From the NCBI GenBank assembly GCA_028703175.1, contig JAQVNJ010000066.1:1-30962 (forward strand): a DNA stretch of 30,962 bases, given 5' to 3'. Position numbers and translations under genes: made by a program. The DNA is from JAAYCB01 sp012744395 (lineage in GTDB: Bacteria > Planctomycetota > Planctomycetia > Pirellulales > Thermoguttaceae). This document shows, piece by piece, positions 23,656-30,962 of this stretch. The notes beneath the pieces are model-generated. The model saw only the letters and a program-made list of their open reading frames with translations, did not search any database and was not told the DNA's origin. How positions within the stretch are numbered: the first letter of the stretch is position 1; every line of letters starts with the position of its first letter.

Positions 23656-25233
23656 ATGAAACCTGTCTGCAAGCGATCGCGCGCACTACTGTCTGGCCTG
23701 GCCGCGGCGGCCGCCTGTCTCTGGCCGCCCGCCGGCGGCGCACACGCCGCGGAGCAGTCCGCCGCGCCGGCCGAGCAGGAGTCGGTCAAGCCGCTCGAAT
23801 GGCTCCAGGCCCAGACGCCCCCCGACTTCGCTCCCGACTCCACGCTGCCGCCGCTCGCCCGCTGGGGCTGGGCGATGTCCTTCGAAGTCGCCAAGGAGCT
23901 TGCCGATCGGTGGGGCTATGCCGTGGAGTTCTCCGGCTATGTCAGCGAGAAGGTTGCCGATGAGGCGCTGGCCAACCCCGGCGGCCGCAACGGGCGCTGC
24001 CTGGCGCTGGTCGCCGCCGACCCGCGGAAATACAGGCTCGGCGTTCTGCTCGACCGCCAGTTCCCCAAGGACATGCCGCCGGAGGCGTATCTCCGCGACG
24101 CGCGGGGCGAATTCCTTGCCGACAAGTGGAACAAGAAGAGCCTCAGTCCGGAGATGCCGGACGACTGTCTGCAACAGGCCGGACAGCTCAGCGCCGCCGG
24201 GCTGGCCAGGCTCCGCACGCGCTGCCCGATCGCCATCATCCAAAACGGCGGCGAGTACGGGCTGAACGTCCTGGGCTGGGCCCAGAAGTACTGGCAGCAG
24301 GATCCGCGGGTCGTCGCGGCCAAGGGCGAGATCGACTGGTACCGCTACATTTCACGCCAGAAGGCCCGCGAGCAGAAGGCCGTCGCGGACGCCGTCCGGG
24401 CCGCGACCCCCGATCGCCTGCTCTATGTCTTCTACACCTGCGGCGGCGGCACGCACCGGCGCGGCGCCCGCGAGACCTACCACGACGACTGGTCGTGGGA
24501 CTACTCCGAGATGCGCGTCTGCGCGGACATTGCAACGAACGAGTACTATTATCACGACTACAACTCCGGCTGGATCGGCAAGGACGACATGCTCACCCAG
24601 GCGCTCGGCGCCAAGGGGTATGAGTTGAGCTTCGGCATGAAGAACAGCTACGACTACGTCTGCTCCGGCTACAAGCAGGACGCCAACGATCCGGCCTTGC
24701 CGGTCTGGGACGCCGCCGGGCCGATCGACGGCAACGCCAAGGCCTTCGGTGATCTGCGCCTCTACGAGGGTTTCCTCAAGTGCTTGTACACGGAGGGCAT
24801 GATCGGCGCGGTGGCCGGCTATTTCTCCTACCCCAAGGGAGGTTTCGACGCCGCCTTCTCGCCGGACAAGCCGCCGCAATACCTCGCGCAGATGGTCATC
24901 CTGGGCCGTGTCCATGCGCTGTTTTCGCACCAGGAAGCCTTCCTCCGCCGGGGCGACCTGCTGCCCGGCCCGAAGATGCACGCCAAGGTCACGGACCAGC
25001 CGGCCTACGAGTTCCCCACCGGCCAGGCGAACCGGCGCGTGCTCGCCCGCAAGATGCCCGGCGAGCGGAAGTGGCTGATCACCGCCTGGGCCGCGGACGG
25101 AGTCGAGGGGCCGGCGGCCGTGGAGATTCCCGAACTCGGGCCGGTAACCCTCCAGGCGCGGGCCGCCGGCAGCGTCTATACGGCGGCGCTGCAAGATGGC
25201 AAACCGGTTCTGCGGCAGGTGGATGCCGGCTGA
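23656..25233 (+). CDS. Exported protein of unknown function, possibly glycoside-hydrolase-like
   Basis: A 525-residue protein from ATG 23656. A Sec leader (ALLSGLAAAAACLWPPAGG) ends near AHAAEQ. The mature sequence is rich in Trp and Tyr, with segments such as LARWGWAMSFEVAKELADRW, RTRCPIAIIQNGGEYGLNVL, KGEIDWYRYISRQKAREQK and YYYHDYNSGWIGKDDML. Alternating strands and helices with acidic residues at strand ends would fit a (beta/alpha)8 barrel, and the strand-rich last 80 residues a small C-terminal domain. That would suggest a glycoside hydrolase, but I recognise no family signature and cannot name catalytic residues. It is followed after 73 bp by the beta-helix gene, likely in one operon. 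Confidence 0.7.
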   Translation: MKPVCKRSRALLSGLAAAAACLWPPAGGAHAAEQSAAPAEQESVKPLEWLQAQTPPDFAPDSTLPPLARWGWAMSFEVAKELADRWGYAVEFSGYVSEKVADEALANPGGRNGRCLALVAADPRKYRLGVLLDRQFPKDMPPEAYLRDARGEFLADKWNKKSLSPEMPDDCLQQAGQLSAAGLARLRTRCPIAIIQNGGEYGLNVLGWAQKYWQQDPRVVAAKGEIDWYRYISRQKAREQKAVADAVRAATPDRLLYVFYTCGGGTHRRGARETYHDDWSWDYSEMRVCADIATNEYYYHDYNSGWIGKDDMLTQALGAKGYELSFGMKNSYDYVCSGYKQDANDPALPVWDAAGPIDGNAKAFGDLRLYEGFLKCLYTEGMIGAVAGYFSYPKGGFDAAFSPDKPPQYLAQMVILGRVHALFSHQEAFLRRGDLLPGPKMHAKVTDQPAYEFPTGQANRRVLARKMPGERKWLITAWAADGVEGPAAVEIPELGPVTLQARAAGSVYTAALQDGKPVLRQVDAG

Positions 25234-25306
25234 GTGTATCGATCAACACCCTGAGTGACCGCGCCGGCCGAGAACGGCCGATGCGACAAGAATCGGAGAG
25301 CAGGCG

Positions 25307-26989
25307 ATGAGAGCGACGAACTTGATTTACCGGCTGGCGATTGTCCTGGTCGTGCTAGCGCTTTACGGCCAGGCCGGCGCGCGTGGCGCCGCCGGCGCGG
25401 ATGCTCAAGACCGAGCGGCGGACGGGCTGGCGATTCCCACGTTCCATTGCCTGGGTCTTTACTGGTCGCCCGCGGGCGGGGCCGCCGGCAAGGAGGTCGC
25501 GGTTCGCTATCGGCGCCAGGGCGCGGCCGATTGGAGCGGGGGGCTGCCGATCCGCTACAACCCGATCCCGGATACCGAGGAAGACCTGGCCGACTATCGC
25601 GGCAGCATCGTCCACCTTGCACCGGCCACGACGTATGAAATCGAACTGGCGCTGGCCGGCACGCAGACAACCGCCAGGCTGGCCGCGACCACCTGGAGCG
25701 AGGAGTTTCCCCTTGGCCAGACGGTCCGCGCCTCCTCGAGCGGCGAGCCGCTGGCAATCACCGAGTCGGGCGCGCCGGACGCCTGGCGCGTCTACGACGG
25801 CCGCGGTGCGACGATCGACGTCCGCCACCAGCACGACGCGTGCATCGTGATCGACGCCGCGTACGTGATCGTGCGCGGCTTCACACTCAAGGGCGCCGGA
25901 GCGGCCGGTAATATCGCGAGATCGCCGATCGGCGCGATTCGCATCGACGGCGGGCACGATATCGTCATTGAAGACTGCGATGTCTCGGACTGGGGCCGGC
26001 TGAATCCCAAGACGGGATTCGGCTTCGACTACGATTCGGCGATTTATTCGCGCGTCGCCGAGGTGAAGCGCCTGGTCATCCAGCGCTGTAAACTGCACCA
26101 CCCGACTTACGACGGCAGCACGTGGTATGAACCGAAATATCCGACGCACACGATGGGACCGCAGTGCATCTCGCTGTTCAACACGGGAGGAAACCACGTC
26201 ATCCGCTACAACGAGTGCACCTCGGACATGGAGCACATGTACAACGACATCATCGGCGGCGGCAGCAACGGGAGCTACCGGGGGTCGCCGGGCGCGGATT
26301 CGGACATCTACGGCAACCTCGTCAGCCACTGCTGGGACGACGGGCTGGAGGTCGAGGGGGGCAGCCGCAACGTCCGCGTCTGGGACAATTACATCACGCA
26401 ATCGATGATGATGATCGGCAATGCGGCGGCCTCGATCGGGCCGCTCTACATCTGGCGCAACGTCGTCGCGCGGAGCCAGTGGCAGCCCGGCGCGAGCGGC
26501 GGGTATTTCCTCAAGATGGGCTACGCCGGCGGCGAGCACTGGATGACCGGCCACATGTACATCTTCCACAATACGATTTTCCGGTCCGACGAGTGGCTGC
26601 CGACCGGCGCGCTGGGGGGCAACCGGATCGTCAAGCACGCCGTCTCCCGCAACAACATCCTCCACGTGCGGTCGCCGGACGGCCGCAGCGCCAGCGAGGC
26701 GAAGGAGAATACGGACAACGATTTCGACTACGATCTCTACAATGGCCGCGTCCCCCAGGGGCACGAAGCGCACGGCGTGCGGGGCGAACCGGTCTATGAA
26801 CCCGCCGCCGGCTTCGACCCGGCGACCGGGACCGGGCGATTCCAACTCGCTCCGACCAGCCCCGGCGCGGCCGCCGGCCAGCCGCTCCCCAACTTCAGCA
26901 GCGGTTACACGGGGAGCGCTCCCGACGTTGGCGCCCACCAGCGGGGCGCGCCCCCAATGCGTTTTGGCACGCGCGCCGGCCAGCCGTGA
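25307..26989 (+). CDS. Exported right-handed beta-helix protein (pectate-lyase-like fold)
   Basis: A 560-residue protein from ATG 25307 with GGAGAG upstream. The signal peptide includes LAIVLVVLALYGQAGA. An N-terminal strand-rich domain (about 40-140) has a fibronectin-like look (YWSPAGGAAGKEVAVRYRR, LAPATTYEIELALAGTQ). From about residue 160 there are repeated short coils typical of parallel beta-helices: AAYVIVRGFTLKGAG, GGHDIVIEDCDVSDWG, GNHVIRYNECTSDMEHMYND, DIYGNLVSHCWDDGLEVEGG, NVRVWDNYITQSMMMIGN. This fold is used by pectate lyases, other polysaccharide lyases and epimerases. No specific catalytic set could be named. Likely part of extracellular glycan breakdown together with the preceding gene. 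Confidence 0.85.
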   Translation: MRATNLIYRLAIVLVVLALYGQAGARGAAGADAQDRAADGLAIPTFHCLGLYWSPAGGAAGKEVAVRYRRQGAADWSGGLPIRYNPIPDTEEDLADYRGSIVHLAPATTYEIELALAGTQTTARLAATTWSEEFPLGQTVRASSSGEPLAITESGAPDAWRVYDGRGATIDVRHQHDACIVIDAAYVIVRGFTLKGAGAAGNIARSPIGAIRIDGGHDIVIEDCDVSDWGRLNPKTGFGFDYDSAIYSRVAEVKRLVIQRCKLHHPTYDGSTWYEPKYPTHTMGPQCISLFNTGGNHVIRYNECTSDMEHMYNDIIGGGSNGSYRGSPGADSDIYGNLVSHCWDDGLEVEGGSRNVRVWDNYITQSMMMIGNAAASIGPLYIWRNVVARSQWQPGASGGYFLKMGYAGGEHWMTGHMYIFHNTIFRSDEWLPTGALGGNRIVKHAVSRNNILHVRSPDGRSASEAKENTDNDFDYDLYNGRVPQGHEAHGVRGEPVYEPAAGFDPATGTGRFQLAPTSPGAAAGQPLPNFSSGYTGSAPDVGAHQRGAPPMRFGTRAGQP

Positions 26990-27055
26990 CCGCGCCCGGG
27001 GAGCTTGCGCCGTGGGGTGGTGCGGAGCGGACCAGCCCGGGACGGCCGCGCTTTG

Positions 27056-27085
27056 TTGACCGCGCCGTTTGTCCGCGGGTAGACT
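27056..27085 (+). promoter_or_regulatory. Candidate sigma-70-type promoter upstream of the second Gfo/Idh/MocA gene
   Basis: TTGACC at 27056-27061 and TAGACT at 27080-27085 are separated by 18 bp, close to the consensus -35 and -10 spacing. It sits about 130 bp upstream of the start at 27215, in the 225-bp gap after the beta-helix gene. It would give the oxidoreductase and cupin-like genes their own transcript. Confidence 0.4.
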
Positions 27086-27214
27086 GGCTCGCGGGGTGCC
27101 GCGTCCGATGCACCTCGCGCCTGGAACGATCGCCGAGCGGGCGGCGCTGGGGTGATTCGCCTTGATGGCCGACCGCCAGACTCGATCAACCTCAATTGCC
27201 CGGGAGAAACGAAA

Positions 27215-28648
27215 ATGTCCCTGACACGTCGGCAGTTCTTCCGCCGCTCGGCGGCGGCCGCAGCGCTGGTCAGCCTTCCCCGCGTCGCCGCGTCGAGCGT
27301 GCTCGGCGCCAACGAGGCGATCCGCGTCGGCATCGTCGGCCTCGGCAACCGCGGAGGCTACCACGTCGATCGGTTCGCCTCGCAGGAAGGGGTTGCCGTG
27401 GCGGCCGTCTGCGATCCGGACTGCCAGCGGTTGGCCGCCGCCGCCGCCAAGATCAACAACAAGTACAACAACGATCCGGCCCAATACATCGACGTTCGCA
27501 AAATGATTGCGGAGGCCGAGCTCGACGTCGTCTCGGTGGCGACGATGCAGTACTGGCACGCCCTGCCGACGATCTGGGCCTGCCAGGCGGGCAGAGACGT
27601 CTACGTCGAGAAGCCGCTGAGCCACTACATCCGCGAGGGCCAATTGATGGTCGCCGCGGCCAGGAAATACAAGCGGCTGGTCGAGATCGGCACCCAGATC
27701 CGCGCGACTCAAGCGGCGATCGATACGATCCGCTATATTCAAAGCGGCCAGCTCGGGAAGATCCAATACGTGACGGCCTACGCCAACAAGCCGCGGACCT
27801 CGATCGGCAAGCGCGACACCCCGCTGCCGATTCCGGACACGCTCGACTACGACCTCTGGTGCGGCCCGGCCGAAAACGGCCCGATCTATCGCGACCGGAT
27901 TCAGTACGACTGTAGCTTCACCTGGGACAAGGGGGACGGCGAGTCGTGCAACCAGGGCGTCCACGAGATCGACATCGCCCGCTGGCTGCTCAACGAGCCG
28001 GAGATGCCGCGGCGGACGATCAGCGTCGGCGGGCGGTTCGTCTTCAACGACGCCGGCGACGTGCCCAATACGCAGATCATCTACTACGACTTCCCCACCG
28101 CGCCCGTCCTTTACGAGGTCCACAACCTGCGCGCGGCCAAGGGGTCGAACGAAGTCCCCACGTTCCGCGGCTCCCGCACCGACGTCTGCGCCCATTGCGA
28201 AGGGGGCTACGCGTTGATCCGCGGCGGCCAGGTGTTTGACCACGGCGGCAAGAAGATCAAGAGTTTCGGGGGCGGCGAGGAGATCTTCCAGAACTTCATC
28301 GCCGCCGTCCGCAGCCGCCGCCAGGAGGACCTCGACGCCGACATCTACGAGGGCCATCGCTCGACGACGGTGACCCACCTGGGCAACATTTCCCACCGTG
28401 TGGGCAAACTCGCCTCGCAGGCGGAGGTCCGCGAGCGGATTGCCGCAGCGCCGCTCCTGGTGGAGATGTTCGACCGCCTCGTCGAGCATTTGAAGGCCCA
28501 CGAGATCGACGTCGATTCCCCCACGATCACCCTCGGCGAGTGGCTCGATGTCGACACGGAGAACGAGCGATTCAAGAACCACGACAAGGCCAACGCGATT
28601 GTTGAAGGTTTCTACCGCGCGCCCTACCTGCTGCCCAAGAAGGTGTAG
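27215..28648 (+). CDS. TAT-exported Gfo/Idh/MocA-family oxidoreductase
   Basis: A 477-residue protein from ATG 27215 with GGGAGAAA upstream. The twin-arginine leader is TRRQFFRRSAAAAALVSL. The Rossmann motif RVGIVGLGNRGGYH (37-50) and VAAVCDPD at the second strand fit NAD(P) binding. The family EKP is intact at 132-134 (YVEKPLSHYI), with Lys133 the usual catalytic lysine, and GVHEID (His250, Asp253) gives the substrate-side GxHxxD pair. It probably oxidises or isomerises a sugar derivative in the periplasm with a bound cofactor. In contrast to the protein at 9842, every family landmark is present. Followed after 50 bp by the cupin-like gene. Confidence 0.9.
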   Translation: MSLTRRQFFRRSAAAAALVSLPRVAASSVLGANEAIRVGIVGLGNRGGYHVDRFASQEGVAVAAVCDPDCQRLAAAAAKINNKYNNDPAQYIDVRKMIAEAELDVVSVATMQYWHALPTIWACQAGRDVYVEKPLSHYIREGQLMVAAARKYKRLVEIGTQIRATQAAIDTIRYIQSGQLGKIQYVTAYANKPRTSIGKRDTPLPIPDTLDYDLWCGPAENGPIYRDRIQYDCSFTWDKGDGESCNQGVHEIDIARWLLNEPEMPRRTISVGGRFVFNDAGDVPNTQIIYYDFPTAPVLYEVHNLRAAKGSNEVPTFRGSRTDVCAHCEGGYALIRGGQVFDHGGKKIKSFGGGEEIFQNFIAAVRSRRQEDLDADIYEGHRSTTVTHLGNISHRVGKLASQAEVRERIAAAPLLVEMFDRLVEHLKAHEIDVDSPTITLGEWLDVDTENERFKNHDKANAIVEGFYRAPYLLPKKV

Positions 28649-28698
28649 CCGGCGGGCAACCGGTCCTGGTTTCCACGTTTCTTACGCGGAGAAACCCC

Positions 28699-29985
28699 AT
28701 GCCCTGGACACGACGGCGGTTTGTCGCGCAGGCCGCGGCCGCAACATTCCTCGGGCTCCCGGCGGGATTCCGCCGGCGGAGTGCTTATGCCGCCGGGCCG
28801 GCAGGCCCGAGGAGCCCGCTGCGGAAGATCCATCTCGACGACGCCCGAGCGTTCGGCGAGGTCAAGCATCTCTTCGCAAACGACTATCCCGGCATGAAGC
28901 TCAGCCTGATCGAGGTCGACGGCCAGCGCGCCCTCGGCGCCGATCACGGCGGGATGAAGGTGTTCTGGGTTTACGGGGGCGCGGGCGTGGTATTCTTGCC
29001 CGAGGGATACCGCACCCAGGAAGGCGGCAGCCAGCCGCTGCCCGCGGAGTACAAGACGGAGAGCATCGATCCGGCGTTCGCCGGGCTGCTGCGCCGGTTG
29101 AAGGCGGGGATTTCCTCCGTGTCGGCCAGGGCGGCGGGCCACGTCGAGGCGATCCTCAATCGTTGGCAGGGAGGCGTGTTTCACGGGGACTTCGCCGTCG
29201 AACTCTGGAACCTGGAGCATATCGAGCGGCCGTGGGCCGACGACGAGCGCGTCGAAGCCGACCTGGTCGCTTTGTTCGGGTTCTACCGAAACGTGGGCCA
29301 TTCGACGAAACTGGCCGGCGGCCATGAGCCGATCAGGCCGGGCGACCAGTTGATCGCCTGCGGCGGGGAGGAAATTGCGGTCCGCGGGCGGTTTCGCTGC
29401 CTGGCGGTGGAGAAGATCGACCGGAAAACCAGCCATATCTCCACGGCCCGGCGGCTCCGCTACCTGGTCGACACCGCCGGCGGCTGTAGCTTTGATTTCG
29501 ACCCCTTCCGCCGGTTGCCGCTGACCTGGTACCTGGACTCTCCCGGCCAGCGAGGCGACGGCGTGAACTTCGTCAACTCCCACGTGGTGAACGTTCCCAG
29601 CGAACTCTCGTCGACGCATTTCCATCCACCCAAACCGAAGATCGGCGGTCTGCCCCAGACGGAAATCTACCTGGTTCTGGATCCCCGTTCGTGCGGGCTG
29701 GAAACCAAGGGGAGGAAGGCCTCGATCCGCGTCTTTCCCGATCTGAGGGACCTTCGCCGCTACGAGCAGCACCCGCTCCGCCCCGGCGATCTGGTGTACA
29801 TTCCGCCCGGCGTGGGCCACCGCGGGCTCGACGTGTTCGTCAACGTGCTGACGATTCCCGGGTTCAAGCCGTACAACGAGTTCTACATCGACCAAGATAT
29901 CCGCGATCGGACCGGCGGCGAGGCGCCCTACAACGAGAACGGGCTGGCAAGAAAGAACTACGAGCGGCTGGAGGATTTGCTTTAA
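28699..29985 (+). CDS. TAT-exported cupin-like protein
   Basis: A 428-residue protein from ATG 28699 with GGAG upstream; the site lies at the edge of a 6-bp inverted repeat (28668-28673 and 28691-28696). The leader has a twin-arginine motif (TRRRFVAQAAAATFLGLP). In the C-terminal half, SSTHFHPPKPK gives His307 and His309, QTEIYLVLDP a Glu on the next strand, and RPGDLVYIPPGVGHRGLD gives His374, together a cupin-type metal site. The first half (about 50-230) has no recognised domain. Cupins include sugar isomerases, epimerases, oxygenases and binding proteins; I cannot choose among them. Its position after an exported Gfo/Idh/MocA gene suggests a shared periplasmic sugar pathway. Confidence 0.75.
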   Translation: MPWTRRRFVAQAAAATFLGLPAGFRRRSAYAAGPAGPRSPLRKIHLDDARAFGEVKHLFANDYPGMKLSLIEVDGQRALGADHGGMKVFWVYGGAGVVFLPEGYRTQEGGSQPLPAEYKTESIDPAFAGLLRRLKAGISSVSARAAGHVEAILNRWQGGVFHGDFAVELWNLEHIERPWADDERVEADLVALFGFYRNVGHSTKLAGGHEPIRPGDQLIACGGEEIAVRGRFRCLAVEKIDRKTSHISTARRLRYLVDTAGGCSFDFDPFRRLPLTWYLDSPGQRGDGVNFVNSHVVNVPSELSSTHFHPPKPKIGGLPQTEIYLVLDPRSCGLETKGRKASIRVFPDLRDLRRYEQHPLRPGDLVYIPPGVGHRGLDVFVNVLTIPGFKPYNEFYIDQDIRDRTGGEAPYNENGLARKNYERLEDLL

Positions 29986-29986
29986 G

Positions 29987-30012
29987 CGCCGAGGTCCGGT
30001 CAACCAGCGGCG
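29987..30012 (+). terminator. Weak hairpin after the cupin-like gene
   Basis: CGCCG (29987-29991) and CGGCG (30008-30012) can pair right after the stop codon, followed by TTTTG. The 5-bp stem and 16-nt loop make it only a weak terminator candidate. Confidence 0.25.
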
Positions 30013-30052
30013 TTTTGTACTCTTGTTTCTCATCGAGTGTGGGGAGTCAGCC

Positions 30053-30354
30053 ATGCAACGTGCGAAACGCGTGTTCGCACTCACAATATTCCTGGTTCCA
30101 GGCGCGCCGGTCGCCCGAGCGGCCGACGATCCCGCCGCCGAGCCGGCGGACCGTGTTCCGATCGACCGGTTGGACGACCGCTGCCCCGTGCTGATCGGCG
30201 GCACGCTGTTCACCGAGTACGTCTTTTCCCGGATACGAGAAACCGATCTCTACCCGATCATCGGGCCGCACGGCTCCAATATGACCCGCAAGAGGCACAA
30301 ATCGACCGGCTCTACCGCGAGTATGCCACCGCCGGTGAAGAGCCGGAATCGTAG
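30053..30354 (+). pseudogene. DUF6807 (PmoA-like) gene with internal deletion and frame change
   Basis: ATG 30053 has a good ribosome site (GGGGAG, 6 nt) and a signal peptide (RVFALTIFLVPGAPVARA). The next 50 residues look like the opening of DUF6807 proteins: CPVLIGGTLFTEYVFS and LYPIIGPHGSNMTRK. Then, near 30290, homology stops. In the next frame the DNA reads AQIDRLYREYATAGEEPES to TAG 30352-30354, like the usual family ending (compare AGVERIYRQWIA in the intact gene at 19119). I infer that about 200 or more middle residues were deleted and the ends joined out of frame. The frame opened at 30053 would run on to 30364 as nonsense. The start region is well kept, so loss may be recent. An assembly join is an alternative. 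Confidence 0.65.
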
Positions 30355-30780
30355 GGCCCTTTGACCGGCAGGCGCGCATGCACGCGACCGACCGTCGGCA
30401 CGGGGTCCCGCGGAGCGTAGACGTACCCGATCGAAGCATCTTCCATCGCGGGCGGTTCTGTCCGGAGCGAGTGGTCGGAGTGGGCGTAATAGGCAGTCGC
30501 GGTCGACCTGGGTGGGAAATCCTCGGCGGCGACCCATTTGTTTCCCGGTGCTTCGGGGTCATCGACATCGCCCATCAGGTAGTAGAGCACGGCCGGCCGT
30601 TTGAGCACGTCCGTCGGTTTGCCTTTGAGCCAGTAGTCGAACCACGGCAGCCAGACGTCGTTTTCCCAATCGAGTTTGCTGTTGGCCGGATAGGCCAGTC
30701 CGCCGCACCAGCCGCAGGGGCGTGCCGGGATTCTCCTCCTGGAGCGTGCCATGGCCCCAGGGCCTGGCGAGGTGAAAACC
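30355..30780 (-). pseudogene. Decayed CocE/NonD (S15-type) alpha/beta hydrolase fragment
   Basis: Reading the minus strand, one frame (about 30770-30700) gives FHLARPWGHGTLQEENPG, the region around the GPWxHG motif that carries the catalytic His of CocE/S15 hydrolases, with a stop just upstream. The neighbouring frame (about 30695-30355) continues LAYPANSKLDWENDVWLPW, FDYWLKGKPTDVLKRPAVLY and YAPRDPVPTVGRVHARL, as in the linker and C-terminal jelly-roll domain of this family. It stops matching at KGPYD exactly where the DUF6807 remnant ends. So the fragment has lost its N-terminal half with the Ser nucleophile, has one frameshift near 30700 and has lost its C-terminal end. The other edge lies 24 bp from the 81-bp repeat. 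Confidence 0.7.
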
Positions 30781-30804
30781 TTAGCCGCCACCACCTCGGC
30801 GTTG

Positions 30805-30885
30805 TTTTCAGTTTTTGTCCCAAGGCGGACCAATAGACGGTCGCGAGTCTCTGTTTTCAGTACGCAACGATGGGGCGCCGGTGAA
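30805..30885 (+). repeat. Dispersed 81-bp repeat, copy 2
   Basis: Ungapped match to 22168-22248 in the same orientation, 46 of 49 bases identical in the right part (30837-30885) and more diverged in the left part. It lies 24 bp beyond the broken 5' side of the CocE/S15-like fragment. The last 77 bp of the window, after it, show no recognisable gene. Confidence 0.75.
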
Positions 30886-30962
30886 GAGGGACTTCCGACC
30901 GCGTTTTGCGATCCGTTCCGAAGGGACACCCCTAAGCCAGCCCAGGGCGGAGGTCGGCGAGT

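Noticed and set aside
25355..28582. A 1075-residue open frame on the minus strand
   Set aside because: It lies antisense to the beta-helix and oxidoreductase genes, is dominated by Arg/Ala/Val/Asp, shows no domain, and is a GC-rich codon shadow.
1..30962. rRNA and tRNA genes
   Set aside because: No stretch with the conserved tRNA arms or rRNA landmarks was recognised on either strand by eye.

Overview
The window is about 31 kb of GC-rich bacterial chromosome, most likely from the Planctomycetes (Pirellulales-like). Grounds: high GC, many exported proteins with twin-arginine or Sec leaders, several Gfo/Idh/MocA oxidoreductases, a PmoA-like (DUF6807) protein, a Ser/Thr kinase whose activation loop begins DYG, and a kinase/FHA-like/ECF sigma gene set typical of that phylum. 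The assignment is inferred from protein character, with no 16S or database support. I saw no rRNA, tRNA, CRISPR array or intact insertion sequence.

Left end (1-3235): a cut-off MscS-porin-type fragment (2-217); a minus-strand operon of a ribbon-helix-helix-like protein, a 46-residue protein and an exported, membrane-anchored serine protease (1875 down to 303), with a 19-bp palindrome upstream; and a CinA-type/NMNAT-type fusion for pyridine nucleotide metabolism (3235 down to 2075).

Signalling block (3543-9664, plus strand): membrane-anchored coiled-coil protein, FHA-like protein, Ser/Thr kinase with about seven membrane segments, a second membrane protein, an ECF-type sigma factor and a small anti-sigma-like protein. 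All are in one direction with mostly short gaps, which suggests a phospho-signalling system ending in transcription control.

Middle (9842-18555): a TAT-exported Gfo/Idh/MocA protein without the usual EKP lysine; an exported Asp/Glu racemase converging on, and overlapping by 35 bp, an exported N-acyl-D-amino-acid deacylase; then a tight four-gene MacAB-like exporter operon (adaptor, ATPase, two different permeases).

Right half (18556-29985): exported proteins that look like polysaccharide or glycoside metabolism: a DUF6807 protein, a large lyase-like protein, a 525-residue unknown, a right-handed beta-helix protein, a second Gfo/Idh/MocA oxidoreductase and a TAT-exported cupin-like protein. 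Among them lie a 42-bp tandem repeat field with hairpin cores (22811-23110) and a small cysteine-rich gene.

Gene decay is a theme. The window holds at least four broken genes: the MscS-porin fragment, an APP1-type phosphatase without its catalytic front half (about 22334-22759), an internally deleted DUF6807 paralogue (30053-30354) and a frameshifted CocE/S15-like hydrolase fragment (30355-30780). An 81-bp dispersed repeat sits at the broken edge of two of them (22168-22248 and 30805-30885), which is the most distinctive pattern in the window.
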